Below are positions 52,746 to 62,320 of a DNA stretch of 64,000 nucleotides, one piece after another. Location of the stretch: assembly GCF_000298195.1 (NCBI RefSeq), contig NZ_BAHC01000197.1, positions 62,001-126,000 of the forward strand, written 5' to 3'. Position 1 is the first letter of the stretch. Each line of letters opens with the position of its first letter. The position numbers and the translations under genes are program-made. The notes beneath the pieces are model-generated. The model searched no databases and was not told the DNA's origin. It saw nothing but the letters and a program-made list of their open reading frames with translations. The DNA comes from Gordonia rhizosphera NBRC 16068 (GTDB taxonomy: Bacteria; Actinomycetota; Actinomycetes; Mycobacteriales; Mycobacteriaceae).

Positions 52746-54212
52746 ATGTCCACAGCCGAGCATGCAGAGCTCGCCAGAGAACGAGCCGCACTACCCCCGC
52801 TGGGACACGGTCCTTTCCGTCGCCGTCTCCACTCGGTCGCGCTCATCGCCACTCTGGGCGGCCTGCTCTTCGGCTACGACACCGGCGTGATCAACGGCGC
52901 ACTCGAGCCGATGAAGACCGACCTCGGCCTGACGGCCTTCACTGAAGGCGTCGTGACGAGTTCGCTCCTATTTGCGGCGGCGTTCGGCGCCATGATCGGC
53001 GGCCGCCTGTCGGATTCCTGGGGGCGCCGCAAGGCCATCGTCCTGCTCGCGGCTCTCTTCCTGATCGGCGCACTCACCTGTGTGTTCGCCCCGGGTTTCG
53101 GAGTGATGGTCCTTGGTCGCGTCATCCTCGGCCTCGCGGTCGGCGCCGCGTCCACCGTCGTTCCGGTCTATCTCGCCGAACTCGCGCCCTACGAGATCCG
53201 CGGATCGCTCGCCGGCCGCAACGAGGTGATGATCGTCGTGGGCCAGCTGGCCGCGTTCGTCGTCAACGCGATCATCGGCAACGTGTGGGGTGAGCACGAG
53301 GGCGTCTGGCGCATCATGCTGGCCGTCGCGGCGCTGCCCGCCATATGCCTGATGGTCGGCATGCTGCGGGTGCCGGAATCGCCGCGCTGGCTGATCTCTC
53401 AGGGTCGTCACGACAAAGCACTCGAAGTTCTCGGAACCATCCGGACCCCGCAGCGCGCCCAGGCCGAGATCGACATGATCACCGAGATCGCCGAGATGGA
53501 GAAGAACCGCGTCCACGCCGGCTGGTCATCGATCCGAGACAGCAAATGGGTGCGTCGCATCATTCTCGTCGGCATCGGCCTCGGTGTGGCCCAGCAGCTC
53601 ACCGGTATCAACTCGATCATGTACTACGGCCAGTCGGTTCTGAAGGAGGCCGGATTCGATTCCAACGCCGCCCTCGTCGCCAACATCGCGCCCGGCGTGA
53701 TCGGCGTCGTCGGCTCCATCACGGCCCTGTGGCTGGCACAGCACATGAACCGTCGCACCACACTGCTGATCGGCTTCAGCCTCACCACCGTGTGCCACTT
53801 CCTCATCGGTATCGCGTCGATCCTGTTGCCCGTGGGTAACCCACTGCGTCCCTATGTGATCCTGCTGCTGGTCGTCCTGTTCGTCGGCTCGATGCAGACC
53901 TTCCTCAACGTCGCGATCTGGGTCCTGCTCTCGGAGATCTTCCCGTTGCAGATCCGCGGTCTCGCGATCGGCATCTCCGTGTTCTGCCTGTGGATGACCA
54001 ACGCCTTCCTCGGCCTGTTCTTCCCGACGCTGGTCGAGGCGATCGGTATCACCGGAACCTTCTTCATGTTCGGTGTGGTCGGCATCTTCGCGCTGATCTT
54101 CGTCTACACGCAGGCCCCGGAGACTCGCGGCCGCACCCTCGAGGAGGTCGAGGAGGATGTGACGACCGGCGCGATCTACACCCATCACCTGCGAGCGAAG
54201 GCCGACGCCTGA
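52746..54212 (+). CDS. MFS sugar porter, IolT-like inositol/sugar:H+ symporter
   Basis: The 488-residue sugar porter has 12 expected membrane segments and all family marks: GGLLFGYDTGVINGAL, GRLSDSWGRRK, PESPRWL, QQLTGINSIMYYG, and PETRGRTLEEVEE. The group includes the corynebacterial inositol carriers IolT1/IolT2, and the location supports inositol uptake. AAGGAG lies before ATG 52746. A hairpin follows the stop. Confidence 0.87.
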   Translation: MSTAEHAELARERAALPPLGHGPFRRRLHSVALIATLGGLLFGYDTGVINGALEPMKTDLGLTAFTEGVVTSSLLFAAAFGAMIGGRLSDSWGRRKAIVLLAALFLIGALTCVFAPGFGVMVLGRVILGLAVGAASTVVPVYLAELAPYEIRGSLAGRNEVMIVVGQLAAFVVNAIIGNVWGEHEGVWRIMLAVAALPAICLMVGMLRVPESPRWLISQGRHDKALEVLGTIRTPQRAQAEIDMITEIAEMEKNRVHAGWSSIRDSKWVRRIILVGIGLGVAQQLTGINSIMYYGQSVLKEAGFDSNAALVANIAPGVIGVVGSITALWLAQHMNRRTTLLIGFSLTTVCHFLIGIASILLPVGNPLRPYVILLLVVLFVGSMQTFLNVAIWVLLSEIFPLQIRGLAIGISVFCLWMTNAFLGLFFPTLVEAIGITGTFFMFGVVGIFALIFVYTQAPETRGRTLEEVEEDVTTGAIYTHHLRAKADA

Positions 54213-54250
54213 CCGGTCGGCCGGTCTGGCAAAATTCCGCCCGGACAAGA

Positions 54251-54303
54251 GCCCCTCACAGCCGGAACATCGACGCCACGTCGGTGCGCCCGCTGTGAGG
54301 GGC
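54251..54303. terminator. Hairpin terminator between MFS porter and LacI gene
   Basis: GCCCCTCACAGC and GCTGTGAGGGGC form a perfect 12-bp stem with a 29-base loop, followed on the + strand by GCTTTG, between convergent genes. Confidence 0.65.
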
Positions 54304-54337
54304 GCTTTGCGTGGGGCGTTTTCGCGGGGAGAGCCCG

Positions 54338-55375
54338 TCAGCGAGCAGACGCAGGGTCTCGGAGAGCGGTTGCCGTCGTCCCACGCACCACCAGCGTGGG
54401 CAGCCGCACGGTCGCCGGCGGCTCGCCCCCGTCGATCATCGTCAGCACCCCTGCCACCGCATCGGCGGCCATCTGCCGGGCATCCTGCGAGACCGTGGTC
54501 AGCGGCACCCGCAGACGGGAGGCGAGCCGGGCGTCGTCGTAGCCGACGACGGAGATGTCCTCGGGCACCCGCAGTCCCGCGTGACCGATCGCGTCGATGA
54601 CCCCGGTCGCGCAGTCGTCGTTGAAGGCGATGACGGCGGTGGGCGGGTCGCCGGCGTCGAACACCTCGCGCATCGCGCGGGCGCCGTCGATCTGCCCGAG
54701 CCCACCCCGCACGATCCGCGCATGATCGCTGCGGCCGTGGCGTGCCATCGCCGCGCGGAAACCCTCCCGACGATCCTGCGCACCGGGGGCGTCGGCTCCG
54801 TCGATGTGCACGATGTCGGAGTGCCCGAGCTCGACCAGATGATCGACGGCCAGCCCGATACCGGCGGAATCGTCGCTGCGCACGAACCCGACGTCGTCGA
54901 CGTCACTACCTCGTGCAACCACCACAACCGGTAGCCGGCGCGCGGTCGTGGCCAGCGCGTCGTCGTCGAGCCGGGAACCGAGCAGGATCGCCGCCTCACA
55001 GCGTTCGCTGAGCACGGTGTCCAGCGCCCGGGATTCCGAACGGGTCGGCGCGATCGCGCTGATCACGACGTCGTAGTCAGCTTCGGCCGCGACGGCGTAG
55101 ATCTCCTCGACGAGGTCGCCGTGGAACGGCTCGCGTAGTTCGAAGGTCACGCCCAACAACCGCGACGACGACTGGCGCAACTTGCGCGCCCGCTGATCGG
55201 GTACGTAGCCCAGCTCGTCGGCGATCCGTCGAACACGCGCCCGCGTCTCGTCGCTCGCGCCGGGTGCGTCGCGCATGACGATCGAGACCAGCGCCGTCGA
55301 GACGCCGGCCTCGCGGGCGACGTCGGCGAGCGTCATCCTCGCGCCGCTGCGTTTCTCCCTGCGCCGTTGCGGCAT
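54338..55375 (-). CDS. LacI family transcriptional regulator
   Basis: A 345-residue complete LacI protein: helix-turn-helix MTLADVAREAGVSTALVSIV, hinge region RARKLRQSSSRLLGV, and the sugar-binding domain with ISVVGYDDARLA and LTTVSQDARQMA. AAGGGGAGA lies before ATG 55375. It is divergent from the iolG-like/TIM-barrel pair and two dyads lie in the gap, so it probably represses that pair. It is the closest relative in the window of the HTH-less protein at 36271. Confidence 0.9.
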   Translation of the reverse strand: MPQRRREKRSGARMTLADVAREAGVSTALVSIVMRDAPGASDETRARVRRIADELGYVPDQRARKLRQSSSRLLGVTFELREPFHGDLVEEIYAVAAEADYDVVISAIAPTRSESRALDTVLSERCEAAILLGSRLDDDALATTARRLPVVVVARGSDVDDVGFVRSDDSAGIGLAVDHLVELGHSDIVHIDGADAPGAQDRREGFRAAMARHGRSDHARIVRGGLGQIDGARAMREVFDAGDPPTAVIAFNDDCATGVIDAIGHAGLRVPEDISVVGYDDARLASRLRVPLTTVSQDARQMAADAVAGVLTMIDGGEPPATVRLPTLVVRGTTATALRDPASAR

Positions 55376-55421
55376 CCGTTTCTCCCCTTGACGAGTGCGA
55401 ACAGTGCGTCCTAGTCTAGCC

Positions 55422-55446
55422 TAGAACGTTCTACTAGAACGTTATA
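55422..55446. promoter_or_regulatory. Tandem LacI-type operators
   Basis: Perfect palindrome TAGAACGTTCTA (55422-55433) and near copy TAGAACGTTATA (55435-55446) have CG centres typical of LacI sites and lie between the divergent LacI and Gfo genes. Confidence 0.65.
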
Positions 55447-55476
55447 GATCATCCTTCGGAGACAATCGGAGAACTC

Positions 55477-56541
55477 ATGACCAGCGCCCCCTCCGTGGCC
55501 ACCGCCACGACCCCCCACCGACCGAACGCACCCGTCCGCATCGCCACCATCGGCGCCGGGCGGATCGGCAGCAGCCACACCGCGCTGGTGGCACGCCATG
55601 TGTATGGCGCGATCGTCACCGCGGTCGCCGACCCCGTCGATGGGGCTGCCGCGCGCCTGGCGGACGCCGTCGACGCGCCGTTCGCGACCACCGACATCGA
55701 CGAGGTGCTCGTCTCCCCCGAGGTCGACGCCGTGCTGATCACAGCGCCTGCCCGCAGCCACAGCGACCTGGTGTGTCGCGCCGCCGCCGCGGGCAAGCAT
55801 GTCTTCTGCGAGAAGCCGATGGCGGTGACCCTCGACGAGGCGGATCGGGCGATCGCGGCCGCCGAGGCCGCCGGTGTGGTGCTGCAGGTCGGCTTCAACC
55901 GCCGGTTCGCGCCCGGGTTCGCCGCGGCACGCCGGGCCGTTGACGACGGCCGCGTCGGCACCCCGCAGCTCCTCCGATCGCTGACCCGCGATCCCGGACC
56001 GTGGGAGGTGGACCCCGTCCGGGTGCCGCAGTGGACGATCTTCCTCGAGACGCTGATCCACGATTTCGACACCCTCTGCTTCCTCAACCCGGGTGCGCGG
56101 CCGGTGTCGGTGCACGCGTTCGCCGACGCGCTGATCCGGCCGGACGCCAAGGCGTCGGGGCATCTGGACACCGCCGTGGTCACCATCACCTTCGACAACG
56201 GCGCCATCGCCACCGCCGAGGCCAGCTTCTCGGCTCTCTACGGGTACGACGTCCGTGGCGAGGTGTTCGGGTCGAAGGGCATGGCGACCGCCGGTGACGG
56301 CCGTACCACCGACATGACGTTCTACGGCGCGGCCGGTGTGGAGATCGACACCGCCCGTCGCGACACCGACCTGCTGCATGACGCGTACGTGGGCGAACTG
56401 TCGGCGTTCGCCGATGCCGTGCGGACCGGCTCGACCGCTGTCGTCTCCGGCCACGACGCCCGCACCGCCTTGCAGATCGCGCTCGCAGCGATCCGCAGCA
56501 TCGAGACCGGTGCGACCGTGTCGATCGCGGAGATCGCGTGA
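55477..56541 (+). CDS. Gfo/Idh/MocA dehydrogenase (inositol 2-dehydrogenase-like)
   Basis: A 354-residue enzyme: VRIATIGAGRIGSSHTALVAR, FCEKPMAVTLDEAD, QVGFNRRFAPGFAAAR and ETLIHDFDTLCFL with active-site Asp/His, as in IolG. An N-terminal extension of about 20 residues is present. Coupled by TGATG to the TIM-barrel gene. It could act on another inositol stereoisomer or the same substrate as the core iolG. Confidence 0.87.
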   Translation: MTSAPSVATATTPHRPNAPVRIATIGAGRIGSSHTALVARHVYGAIVTAVADPVDGAAARLADAVDAPFATTDIDEVLVSPEVDAVLITAPARSHSDLVCRAAAAGKHVFCEKPMAVTLDEADRAIAAAEAAGVVLQVGFNRRFAPGFAAARRAVDDGRVGTPQLLRSLTRDPGPWEVDPVRVPQWTIFLETLIHDFDTLCFLNPGARPVSVHAFADALIRPDAKASGHLDTAVVTITFDNGAIATAEASFSALYGYDVRGEVFGSKGMATAGDGRTTDMTFYGAAGVEIDTARRDTDLLHDAYVGELSAFADAVRTGSTAVVSGHDARTALQIALAAIRSIETGATVSIAEIA

Positions 56542-57320
56542 TGTCGGCCCCGTACTCGCTGGCCGCCAGCGCCGAGATGCTCTATGTCGACCGGCCTTTC
56601 GTCGATCGGGTGCGTGCCATCCACGAGCGGGGGCTCCTCGTCGAGATCTGGGACTGGTCCACCAAGGACATCGACGCCCTCGTCGCGACCGGCGCGTCGT
56701 TCGTGTCGATGACGGGGTATCTCACCGGCAACCTCACCGACCCGGATGGCATCGCCGAGTTTCTCGATACCGCCGAACAGTCGCTGAAGGTGGCCGAACA
56801 GCTGGACTGTCCGAGCCTCAACGTGCACGGCACCGGACTCGGACCAAAGGGCCTGCCGGTCAAACCGGTCGAGGTGGTCACGCCGGCGATGTGGCTGACC
56901 GCCGCCGACACCCTGCGCCGTCTCGCCGAACTCGGGGAACGTCACGGTCGGGTGTTCACCCTGGAGAACCTCAACCTCGCCGTCGATCATCCGGGCACCC
57001 CGTTCGCCACCGCGGCCGACACCATGACCCTGGTCCGGGCCGTCGACTCGCCCCATCTGCGGATGAACCTGGATCTCTATCATGCGCAGATCGGCGAGGG
57101 GAACCTCATCGAACTATGCCGCAGCGCAATGCCTTTCGTCGGCGAGATCCAGGTCGCCGACGTCCCGGGACGATGCGAGCCGGGCACCGGCGAGATCAAC
57201 TATCCGGCGATCGCCAAGGCACTCAAAGAGATCGGCTACGACGGGGTGGTCGGTCTGGAAGGATGGGCGAGCTCAGACCCCGACGCCGCGCTTGATGCCT
57301 TCACTGCAGCATTCGCCTGA
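56541..57320 (+). CDS. TIM-barrel isomerase, hydroxypyruvate isomerase/inosose isomerase family
   Basis: The 259-residue xylose-isomerase-like protein has Hyi-type motifs: NVHGTGLGPKG, TLENLNLAVDHPG, RMNLDLYHAQIGEGNL and GRCEPGTGEINYPAIAKAL. With an IolG-like dehydrogenase as partner, isomerisation of a keto-inositol (IolI-type role) is as likely as hydroxypyruvate/tartronate-semialdehyde interconversion. The one-base overlap indicates co-translation. Confidence 0.8.
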   Translation: MSAPYSLAASAEMLYVDRPFVDRVRAIHERGLLVEIWDWSTKDIDALVATGASFVSMTGYLTGNLTDPDGIAEFLDTAEQSLKVAEQLDCPSLNVHGTGLGPKGLPVKPVEVVTPAMWLTAADTLRRLAELGERHGRVFTLENLNLAVDHPGTPFATAADTMTLVRAVDSPHLRMNLDLYHAQIGEGNLIELCRSAMPFVGEIQVADVPGRCEPGTGEINYPAIAKALKEIGYDGVVGLEGWASSDPDAALDAFTAAFA

Positions 57321-57364
57321 CGAGCCGCGCCACCTCGAGGTGCTCGCCGGTGGGAGCGTGGTCG

Positions 57365-58255
57365 TCACTTGCCGACGGCAGCCGGTCGGGCCAATTCGAG
57401 CACGCTGTCGAGGACGGCTCGCGCCGCCCTCGACGGTGTGCGCGTGGACGAGTGGGCGATCGAGATCTCCCACACCAGCTGCTTGTCCGAACACGGCACG
57501 ATCGGCACCCCTGACTGTTCGCGGGCAACACCGAGCGGAACAAGGGTGACACCGAAACCCTTGACCGCCAAACTCATTCCGAAGAACTGGTCGGCCACCT
57601 CGATCACCGTCCGTCGAACGGGAACCTCCTGGTCGACCACTGCCCGCGTCCCCCACCCCGGCGGATAGTCGATGACACGCTCCTCGGTCAGATCGGCGGT
57701 CGCAAAGGACCCGGCTTGCGCCAGGTGGTGATCCGGCGAACAGACGAGGACCAACGGCTCGGCCGCCAGGCGGTAGACAGCGATCCCGGGGACATGCTCC
57801 GGGTAGGCGCCCAGGAACGCGAGGTCCAGTGTGCCCGCGCGGATGCCGACGATGTTGCCGGAGGTGCCACGCGGATTCTGTCGCATCGCGATCGTGATCC
57901 CGGGATGGCGCCGATGGAGTTCGGCCAGGGCCTCGGCCAGGTCGATGGACACGATGTTCACCAGCGCGCCCACGGCCACCTCGCCGCTGATCTCGCCGCG
58001 GACTCCTGCGATCGCGTCGAACACGTCGGCCCGAGCACGCAGCGCCGCGCGAGCCGGACCCACCACCGCACGCCCGGCGTCGGTGAGGACCAGCACGGTG
58101 GGCGTCCGATCGAACAGCCGCTCCCCGAGCTCCCGTTCCAGCCTCGCAACCCCCGTCGACACCGCCGATTGAACGACATTGAGCGAACGCGCGGCCGCGG
58201 TGAACGTCCCCTGGTCACAGCAAGCGAGGAAATACTCCAGATGGCGTAGCTCCAT
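57365..58255 (-). CDS. LysR family transcriptional regulator
   Basis: The 296-residue LysR regulator starts MELRHLEYFLACCDQGTFTA; the helix-turn-helix contains AAARSLNVVQSAVSTGVARL. GGAGG lies upstream of ATG 58255, deciding against the longer reading. Divergent from the MFS gene at 58337 with an 81-base gap, so it probably controls it. Confidence 0.9.
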   Translation of the reverse strand: MELRHLEYFLACCDQGTFTAAARSLNVVQSAVSTGVARLERELGERLFDRTPTVLVLTDAGRAVVGPARAALRARADVFDAIAGVRGEISGEVAVGALVNIVSIDLAEALAELHRRHPGITIAMRQNPRGTSGNIVGIRAGTLDLAFLGAYPEHVPGIAVYRLAAEPLVLVCSPDHHLAQAGSFATADLTEERVIDYPPGWGTRAVVDQEVPVRRTVIEVADQFFGMSLAVKGFGVTLVPLGVAREQSGVPIVPCSDKQLVWEISIAHSSTRTPSRAARAVLDSVLELARPAAVGK

Positions 58256-58336
58256 CGCCACCTCCATCACAATCCGAGATACTCATATCAAAATCTATCG
58301 CTATTCCAGAAGGTGCGTAGCCCGGATCATGGAGTC

Positions 58337-59596
58337 ATGACAGTGACCAGCGGTGAATCCTCACACGCGGAGGTCCGCCTCAGTAGATTCGTGGTCTTCC
58401 TGTTCGCGGTGACCGCGGGATCATCGGCGGGCTGCCTCTACTACCTCCAGCCGCTACTGCACGAGATCAGCGTGGATTTCTCCATCTCGACCGCGACCGC
58501 GGGGCTGGTGGTGGCCCTCACACAGATCGGCTATCTCCTCGGACTCGCTTTCGTCGTCCCGCTGGGCGATTTCGTCAACCGCCGTCGACTCGTGACCGGA
58601 CTGTTGGTCGTCTCCTGCGTGGCACTGTTGGCGGCCGGACTGCTGCCCTCCTACGGTGGCCTGCTGACCATGATGTTTGCCGTCGGCGTGTCCGCGTCGG
58701 CGGCTCAGGTCGTCGTTCCGTGGGCGGCCGCGATCGCCGGACCGCACGAACGCGGCGCGGTGGTGGGACACGTGATGAGCGGGCTGCTCATCGGAATCCT
58801 GTTCTCCCGTGTCCTTTCCGGACTGGTCGCCGAGATCGGCGGATGGCGGGCCATCCTGTTCGTCGCCGCGGCGGTGCAGCTGACAATGGCCCTGGCGGTG
58901 TGGTTCCGGGCGCCCGGGGCGCGGCCCGCGGCAGCCGGATCTCGGCAGAGCTATTCGCAGGTGCTGGCCTCGATTCTGACCCTCGTGTGGCAGCAACCCG
59001 TGTTGCGTCACCGCATGATCCTGGGCGGGCTCAACATGGCGGCATTCAGCGGCTTGTGGACCGCGATCACCTTCCTGCTGGCCGGTGCCGGAGATTCACC
59101 CTACGACTACCCCGAAGCGTCGATCGGACTCTTCGGTCTGGCGGGCGTCGCCGGTGCCCTGGGCGCACCCATCGTCGGCAAGCTCGCCGACCGCGGCTAT
59201 CTGCGCCACACCCAGTACATGGCGTGGGTGGTACAGGTCGTCGGCTGGGCGCTGCTGTGGGTCGGCGCTCGTGACGTCATGATCCTGATCGTGGCATTGC
59301 TCGTGTTCGACTTCGGCGTGCAGGGCGTGCAACTGGCCAATCAGACCGGCGTGTACTCGCTCGATGACCGAGCCCGTTCCCGTTTGACGACCGCCTACAT
59401 GGTGGCCTACTTCGCGGGCGGCGTGATCGGGTCGTCGGTGGGCGCCTGGGCCTATCAGGCCGGCGGCTGGTCGCTCGTGTGCGGGCTCGGGATCGGTTCC
59501 GCGGCGACCGGGTTTGCTGCCTGGGCCCTGTTCGCGCGGACCGAACGTGCACACCCGATACAGGGCGTCGCCGCGCACGCCCGCTTGCGAACCTGA
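58337..59596 (+). CDS. MFS transporter (DHA1-like, YnfM/AraJ type)
   Basis: A 419-residue carrier with 12 hydrophobic segments. It has SAGCLYYLQPLLHEISVDF in helix 1 and motif A as VPLGDFVNRRRLVTG. The group includes predicted arabinose/drug efflux carriers. The substrate is unknown. GGAG lies close to ATG 58337 with poor spacing; GTG 58343 is possible. Confidence 0.85.
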   Translation: MTVTSGESSHAEVRLSRFVVFLFAVTAGSSAGCLYYLQPLLHEISVDFSISTATAGLVVALTQIGYLLGLAFVVPLGDFVNRRRLVTGLLVVSCVALLAAGLLPSYGGLLTMMFAVGVSASAAQVVVPWAAAIAGPHERGAVVGHVMSGLLIGILFSRVLSGLVAEIGGWRAILFVAAAVQLTMALAVWFRAPGARPAAAGSRQSYSQVLASILTLVWQQPVLRHRMILGGLNMAAFSGLWTAITFLLAGAGDSPYDYPEASIGLFGLAGVAGALGAPIVGKLADRGYLRHTQYMAWVVQVVGWALLWVGARDVMILIVALLVFDFGVQGVQLANQTGVYSLDDRARSRLTTAYMVAYFAGGVIGSSVGAWAYQAGGWSLVCGLGIGSAATGFAAWALFARTERAHPIQGVAAHARLRT

Positions 59597-59604
59597 GTGC
59601 CAAG

Positions 59605-59674
59605 GTTCGTCCCCCGGGTATGGGTTGATACTCCACGTGCAGACGGAGAACGAACCACATACCCGGGGGGGCGA
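59605..59674. terminator. Imperfect hairpin between MFS and desaturase genes
   Basis: TTCGTCCCCCGGGTATG and CATACCCGGGGGGGCGAA pair around a ~34-base loop between convergent genes. It shares the CCCCCGGGTA arm with the element at 16480-16546. Confidence 0.6.
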
Positions 59675-59679
59675 ATTAG

Positions 59680-60876
59680 CTAGCGCGACAGATTTTTTCG
59701 GCGGAGCTCCGCGATCGCGGTCTTGAGTCCACGGACCTTCGGCATCCCGGCGAACCGACGCTCGGACGCGGTCTCCGGCGCGTCGTCGGCGGTGTCGCGA
59801 AGGAACTGATCCGGAAGCGCGAGCTTGTTGATGGTGCGCAACGTCTTCATGTACTGCACGAACAACGACCCGGTGGTGTACGGCAGGTCGTACTTGTCGC
59901 ACAGCCCTCGGACGCGCTCGGCGATCTCGGCGTAGCGGTTGCTCGGCAGATCCGGGTAGAGATGGTGCTCGATCTGATAGCAGAGGTTGCCGCTCATGAA
60001 CGCCATCGCGGGGCCCGCATTGAAGTTCGCGGTGCCCAACATCTGGCGGAGATACCACTGGCCGTGGGTCTCGTGTTCGAGTGACTCGACGGTGAATTTC
60101 TCTGCGCCATCGGGAAAATGGCCGCAGAAGATCACCACATACGCCCATACGTTGCGGATCAGGTTCGCAGTGAGATCGGCGGTCAGCGTGTGTTTGAAGT
60201 TCGGCCCGGTCAGCGCGGGAAACAGCACGTAGTCCTTGGCGACCTGCTTGCCGACTTTGCGGCCGAACTGCTTGATCTGCGGGATCGCGACCTCTTTGGG
60301 CTTGCGGCCCGCGATGACCTCCTTCAGGGCCAGGTCGTGCAGGCCGATGCCCCATTCGAAGGTGAGGCCGAGCAACACGTTGAACAGCGGCTGGAAGGCG
60401 CGCCGCGGCTCCCAGGGCTCGTCACGGGTCACCCGCAGGATCTTGTAGCCGACGTCGTCGTCCATCCCGACGACGTTCGTGTACTTGTGGTGGATGTAGT
60501 TGTGCGAGTGCTTCCAGTGCGGGGACGCACACACCATGTCCCATTCCCAGGTCGTCGAATGGACCTCGGGATCGTTCATCCAGTCCCACTGCCCGTGCAT
60601 CACGTTGTGCCCGAGCTCCATGTTCTCGATGATCTTCGAGACCGCGAGTGCGCCGGTACCGAGCAGCCACAGCGACCGCTTGTGGCTGCCCAGCAGGGCG
60701 GCGCGTCCCGCCACCTCGAGGATCCGGTGCGCGAGAATCGTACGGTGCAGGTAGCGGACGTCGCGCTCGCCGCGGTCGGACTCGATCTCACGTCGCAGTG
60801 CGTCGAGTTCCGCGCCGAGCGCCTCGACGTCGGCTTCCGTCAGGTGTGCGTAGGCGTTGATGTCAGTGATGGCCAT
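59680..60876 (-). CDS. Membrane fatty acid desaturase (DesA3-like), copy 1
   Basis: The 398-residue di-iron acyl desaturase shows three His boxes: GHNVMHGQ, HWKHSHNYIHHKYTN and CYQIEHHLYP. It resembles mycobacterial DesA3, the stearoyl-CoA delta-9 desaturase, which takes electrons from a ferredoxin reductase. It is 87 bases downstream of a close paralogue sharing the N-terminal block MAITDI..YAHL, so this is a tandem duplication. It lacks the paralogue's ~40-residue C-terminal extension. Confidence 0.9.
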   Translation of the reverse strand: MAITDINAYAHLTEADVEALGAELDALRREIESDRGERDVRYLHRTILAHRILEVAGRAALLGSHKRSLWLLGTGALAVSKIIENMELGHNVMHGQWDWMNDPEVHSTTWEWDMVCASPHWKHSHNYIHHKYTNVVGMDDDVGYKILRVTRDEPWEPRRAFQPLFNVLLGLTFEWGIGLHDLALKEVIAGRKPKEVAIPQIKQFGRKVGKQVAKDYVLFPALTGPNFKHTLTADLTANLIRNVWAYVVIFCGHFPDGAEKFTVESLEHETHGQWYLRQMLGTANFNAGPAMAFMSGNLCYQIEHHLYPDLPSNRYAEIAERVRGLCDKYDLPYTTGSLFVQYMKTLRTINKLALPDQFLRDTADDAPETASERRFAGMPKVRGLKTAIAELRRKNLSR

Positions 60877-60963
60877 TGACGCCCATTATGCCTGCACACC
60901 AGAGTGGTGTTCCACGGTCATTGGTCCCCCGACCTCGTATTTCGCCCAAATGCCCCAGGATTG

Positions 60964-62289
60964 CTAGGCAGCCCGGCGTGCGACCGGCGTGGACGCCTCG
61001 GCCGGGCGCACCCGGCGACGGAGGAGTCCGGAACCCTCACGCAACGACTTGATCGCCGAGCGCAGACCACGACGACGACCCGTCATCGGATCCACCGTCG
61101 ACTGCAGGCGCAGATCCTCGGGCAGACCGTCCTTGAAACGCCGCTCCGAGGCCGTCTCCGGCGCATCGTCGGTGGTCGCCTTCAGATACTTGTCCGGCAG
61201 TGACAGTTTGGCGATGGTGCGCCAGGCCTTGGCGTACTGCACGGGCAGCGGGCCGGTGGTGTAGGGCAGGTCGTACTTCTCGCATAGCGCCCGCACTCGA
61301 ACCGAGATCTCCGGCAGCCGGTTGCTCGGCAGATCCGGGTAGATGTGGTGCTCGATCTGGTACGAGAGGTTGCCGCTCATGAAGCCCAGCACCGGACCCG
61401 AGCGGAAGTTCGCGCTGCCCAGCATCTGACGGAGGTACCACTCGGCCTGTGTCTCACCGTCGACGTCCTGCTTGGTGAATTTCTCGGCGCCATCGGGGAA
61501 ATGTCCGCAGAAGATGACGGCGTTGGTCCACACGTTGCGGATGATGTTGGCCGTCGCATTGGCGGTCGCGGCCTTACCGAAGGCCCGGCCGAAGCCCACC
61601 CGCCGGCCGGTGGCCGCACTCACGACCGCCGGATAGACGACGTAGTCCTTGGCGACCTGCTTGCCGATCTTGCGGCCGACGTCGCTCAGATCGCGACGGA
61701 ACTGCTCCTTGGCCTCCGGCGTCCGGCGCTTCTTGCCCAGCTCGAGATGCTGTGCCGCCACACCCCACTCGAAGAACAACGCGAGCAGCGTGTTGTAAGC
61801 GAGGTTGCCGAGATAGAACGGACGCCAGCGCTGGTCGCGCGTGACGCGCAGCAGCCCGTAGCCCACGTCGTCGTCCATGCCCAGCACGTTGGTGTACTTG
61901 TGGTGGATGTAGTTGTGGGTGTGCTTCCAGTGCGCCGAAGGATCGGTGTTGTCCCACTCCCACGTGGTGGAGTGCACCTCCGGATCGTTCATCCAGTCCC
62001 ACTGCCCGTGCATCACGTTGTGCCCGAGCTCCATGTTCTCGACGATCTTGGCGATGCCGAGCGCCCCGGCGCCCGCCCACCACATCGACCGCTTCGAAGA
62101 CCCGAAGATCAGCGCACGACCGGCCAGCTCCATGCCACGCTGGAAGCGGATCGTATTGCGGATGTAGCGCGCGTCGCGCTCTCCACGATCGGCCTCGATC
62201 TCGGCGCGGATCGCGTCGAGTTCGGCGCCGAGCGCCTCGACATCGGACTCGGACAGATGTGCGTATTCAGGGATGTCCGTGATCGCCAT
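60964..62289 (-). CDS. Membrane fatty acid desaturase (DesA3-like), copy 2
   Basis: The 441-residue paralogue of the preceding gene has the same His boxes (GHNVMHGQ, HWKHTHNYIHHKYTN, SYQIEHHIYP). It has an extra Arg-rich C-terminus (TGRRRGLRSAIKSLREG ...). GAGGAG lies before ATG 62289. A dyad at 62321-62340 marks the promoter, so this copy is transcribed first. A different chain length or position is possible for each copy. Confidence 0.9.
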   Translation of the reverse strand: MAITDIPEYAHLSESDVEALGAELDAIRAEIEADRGERDARYIRNTIRFQRGMELAGRALIFGSSKRSMWWAGAGALGIAKIVENMELGHNVMHGQWDWMNDPEVHSTTWEWDNTDPSAHWKHTHNYIHHKYTNVLGMDDDVGYGLLRVTRDQRWRPFYLGNLAYNTLLALFFEWGVAAQHLELGKKRRTPEAKEQFRRDLSDVGRKIGKQVAKDYVVYPAVVSAATGRRVGFGRAFGKAATANATANIIRNVWTNAVIFCGHFPDGAEKFTKQDVDGETQAEWYLRQMLGSANFRSGPVLGFMSGNLSYQIEHHIYPDLPSNRLPEISVRVRALCEKYDLPYTTGPLPVQYAKAWRTIAKLSLPDKYLKATTDDAPETASERRFKDGLPEDLRLQSTVDPMTGRRRGLRSAIKSLREGSGLLRRRVRPAEASTPVARRAA

Positions 62290-62320
62290 ATTGCTCCTCG
62301 CGGTCGACCTACCATTCCGT

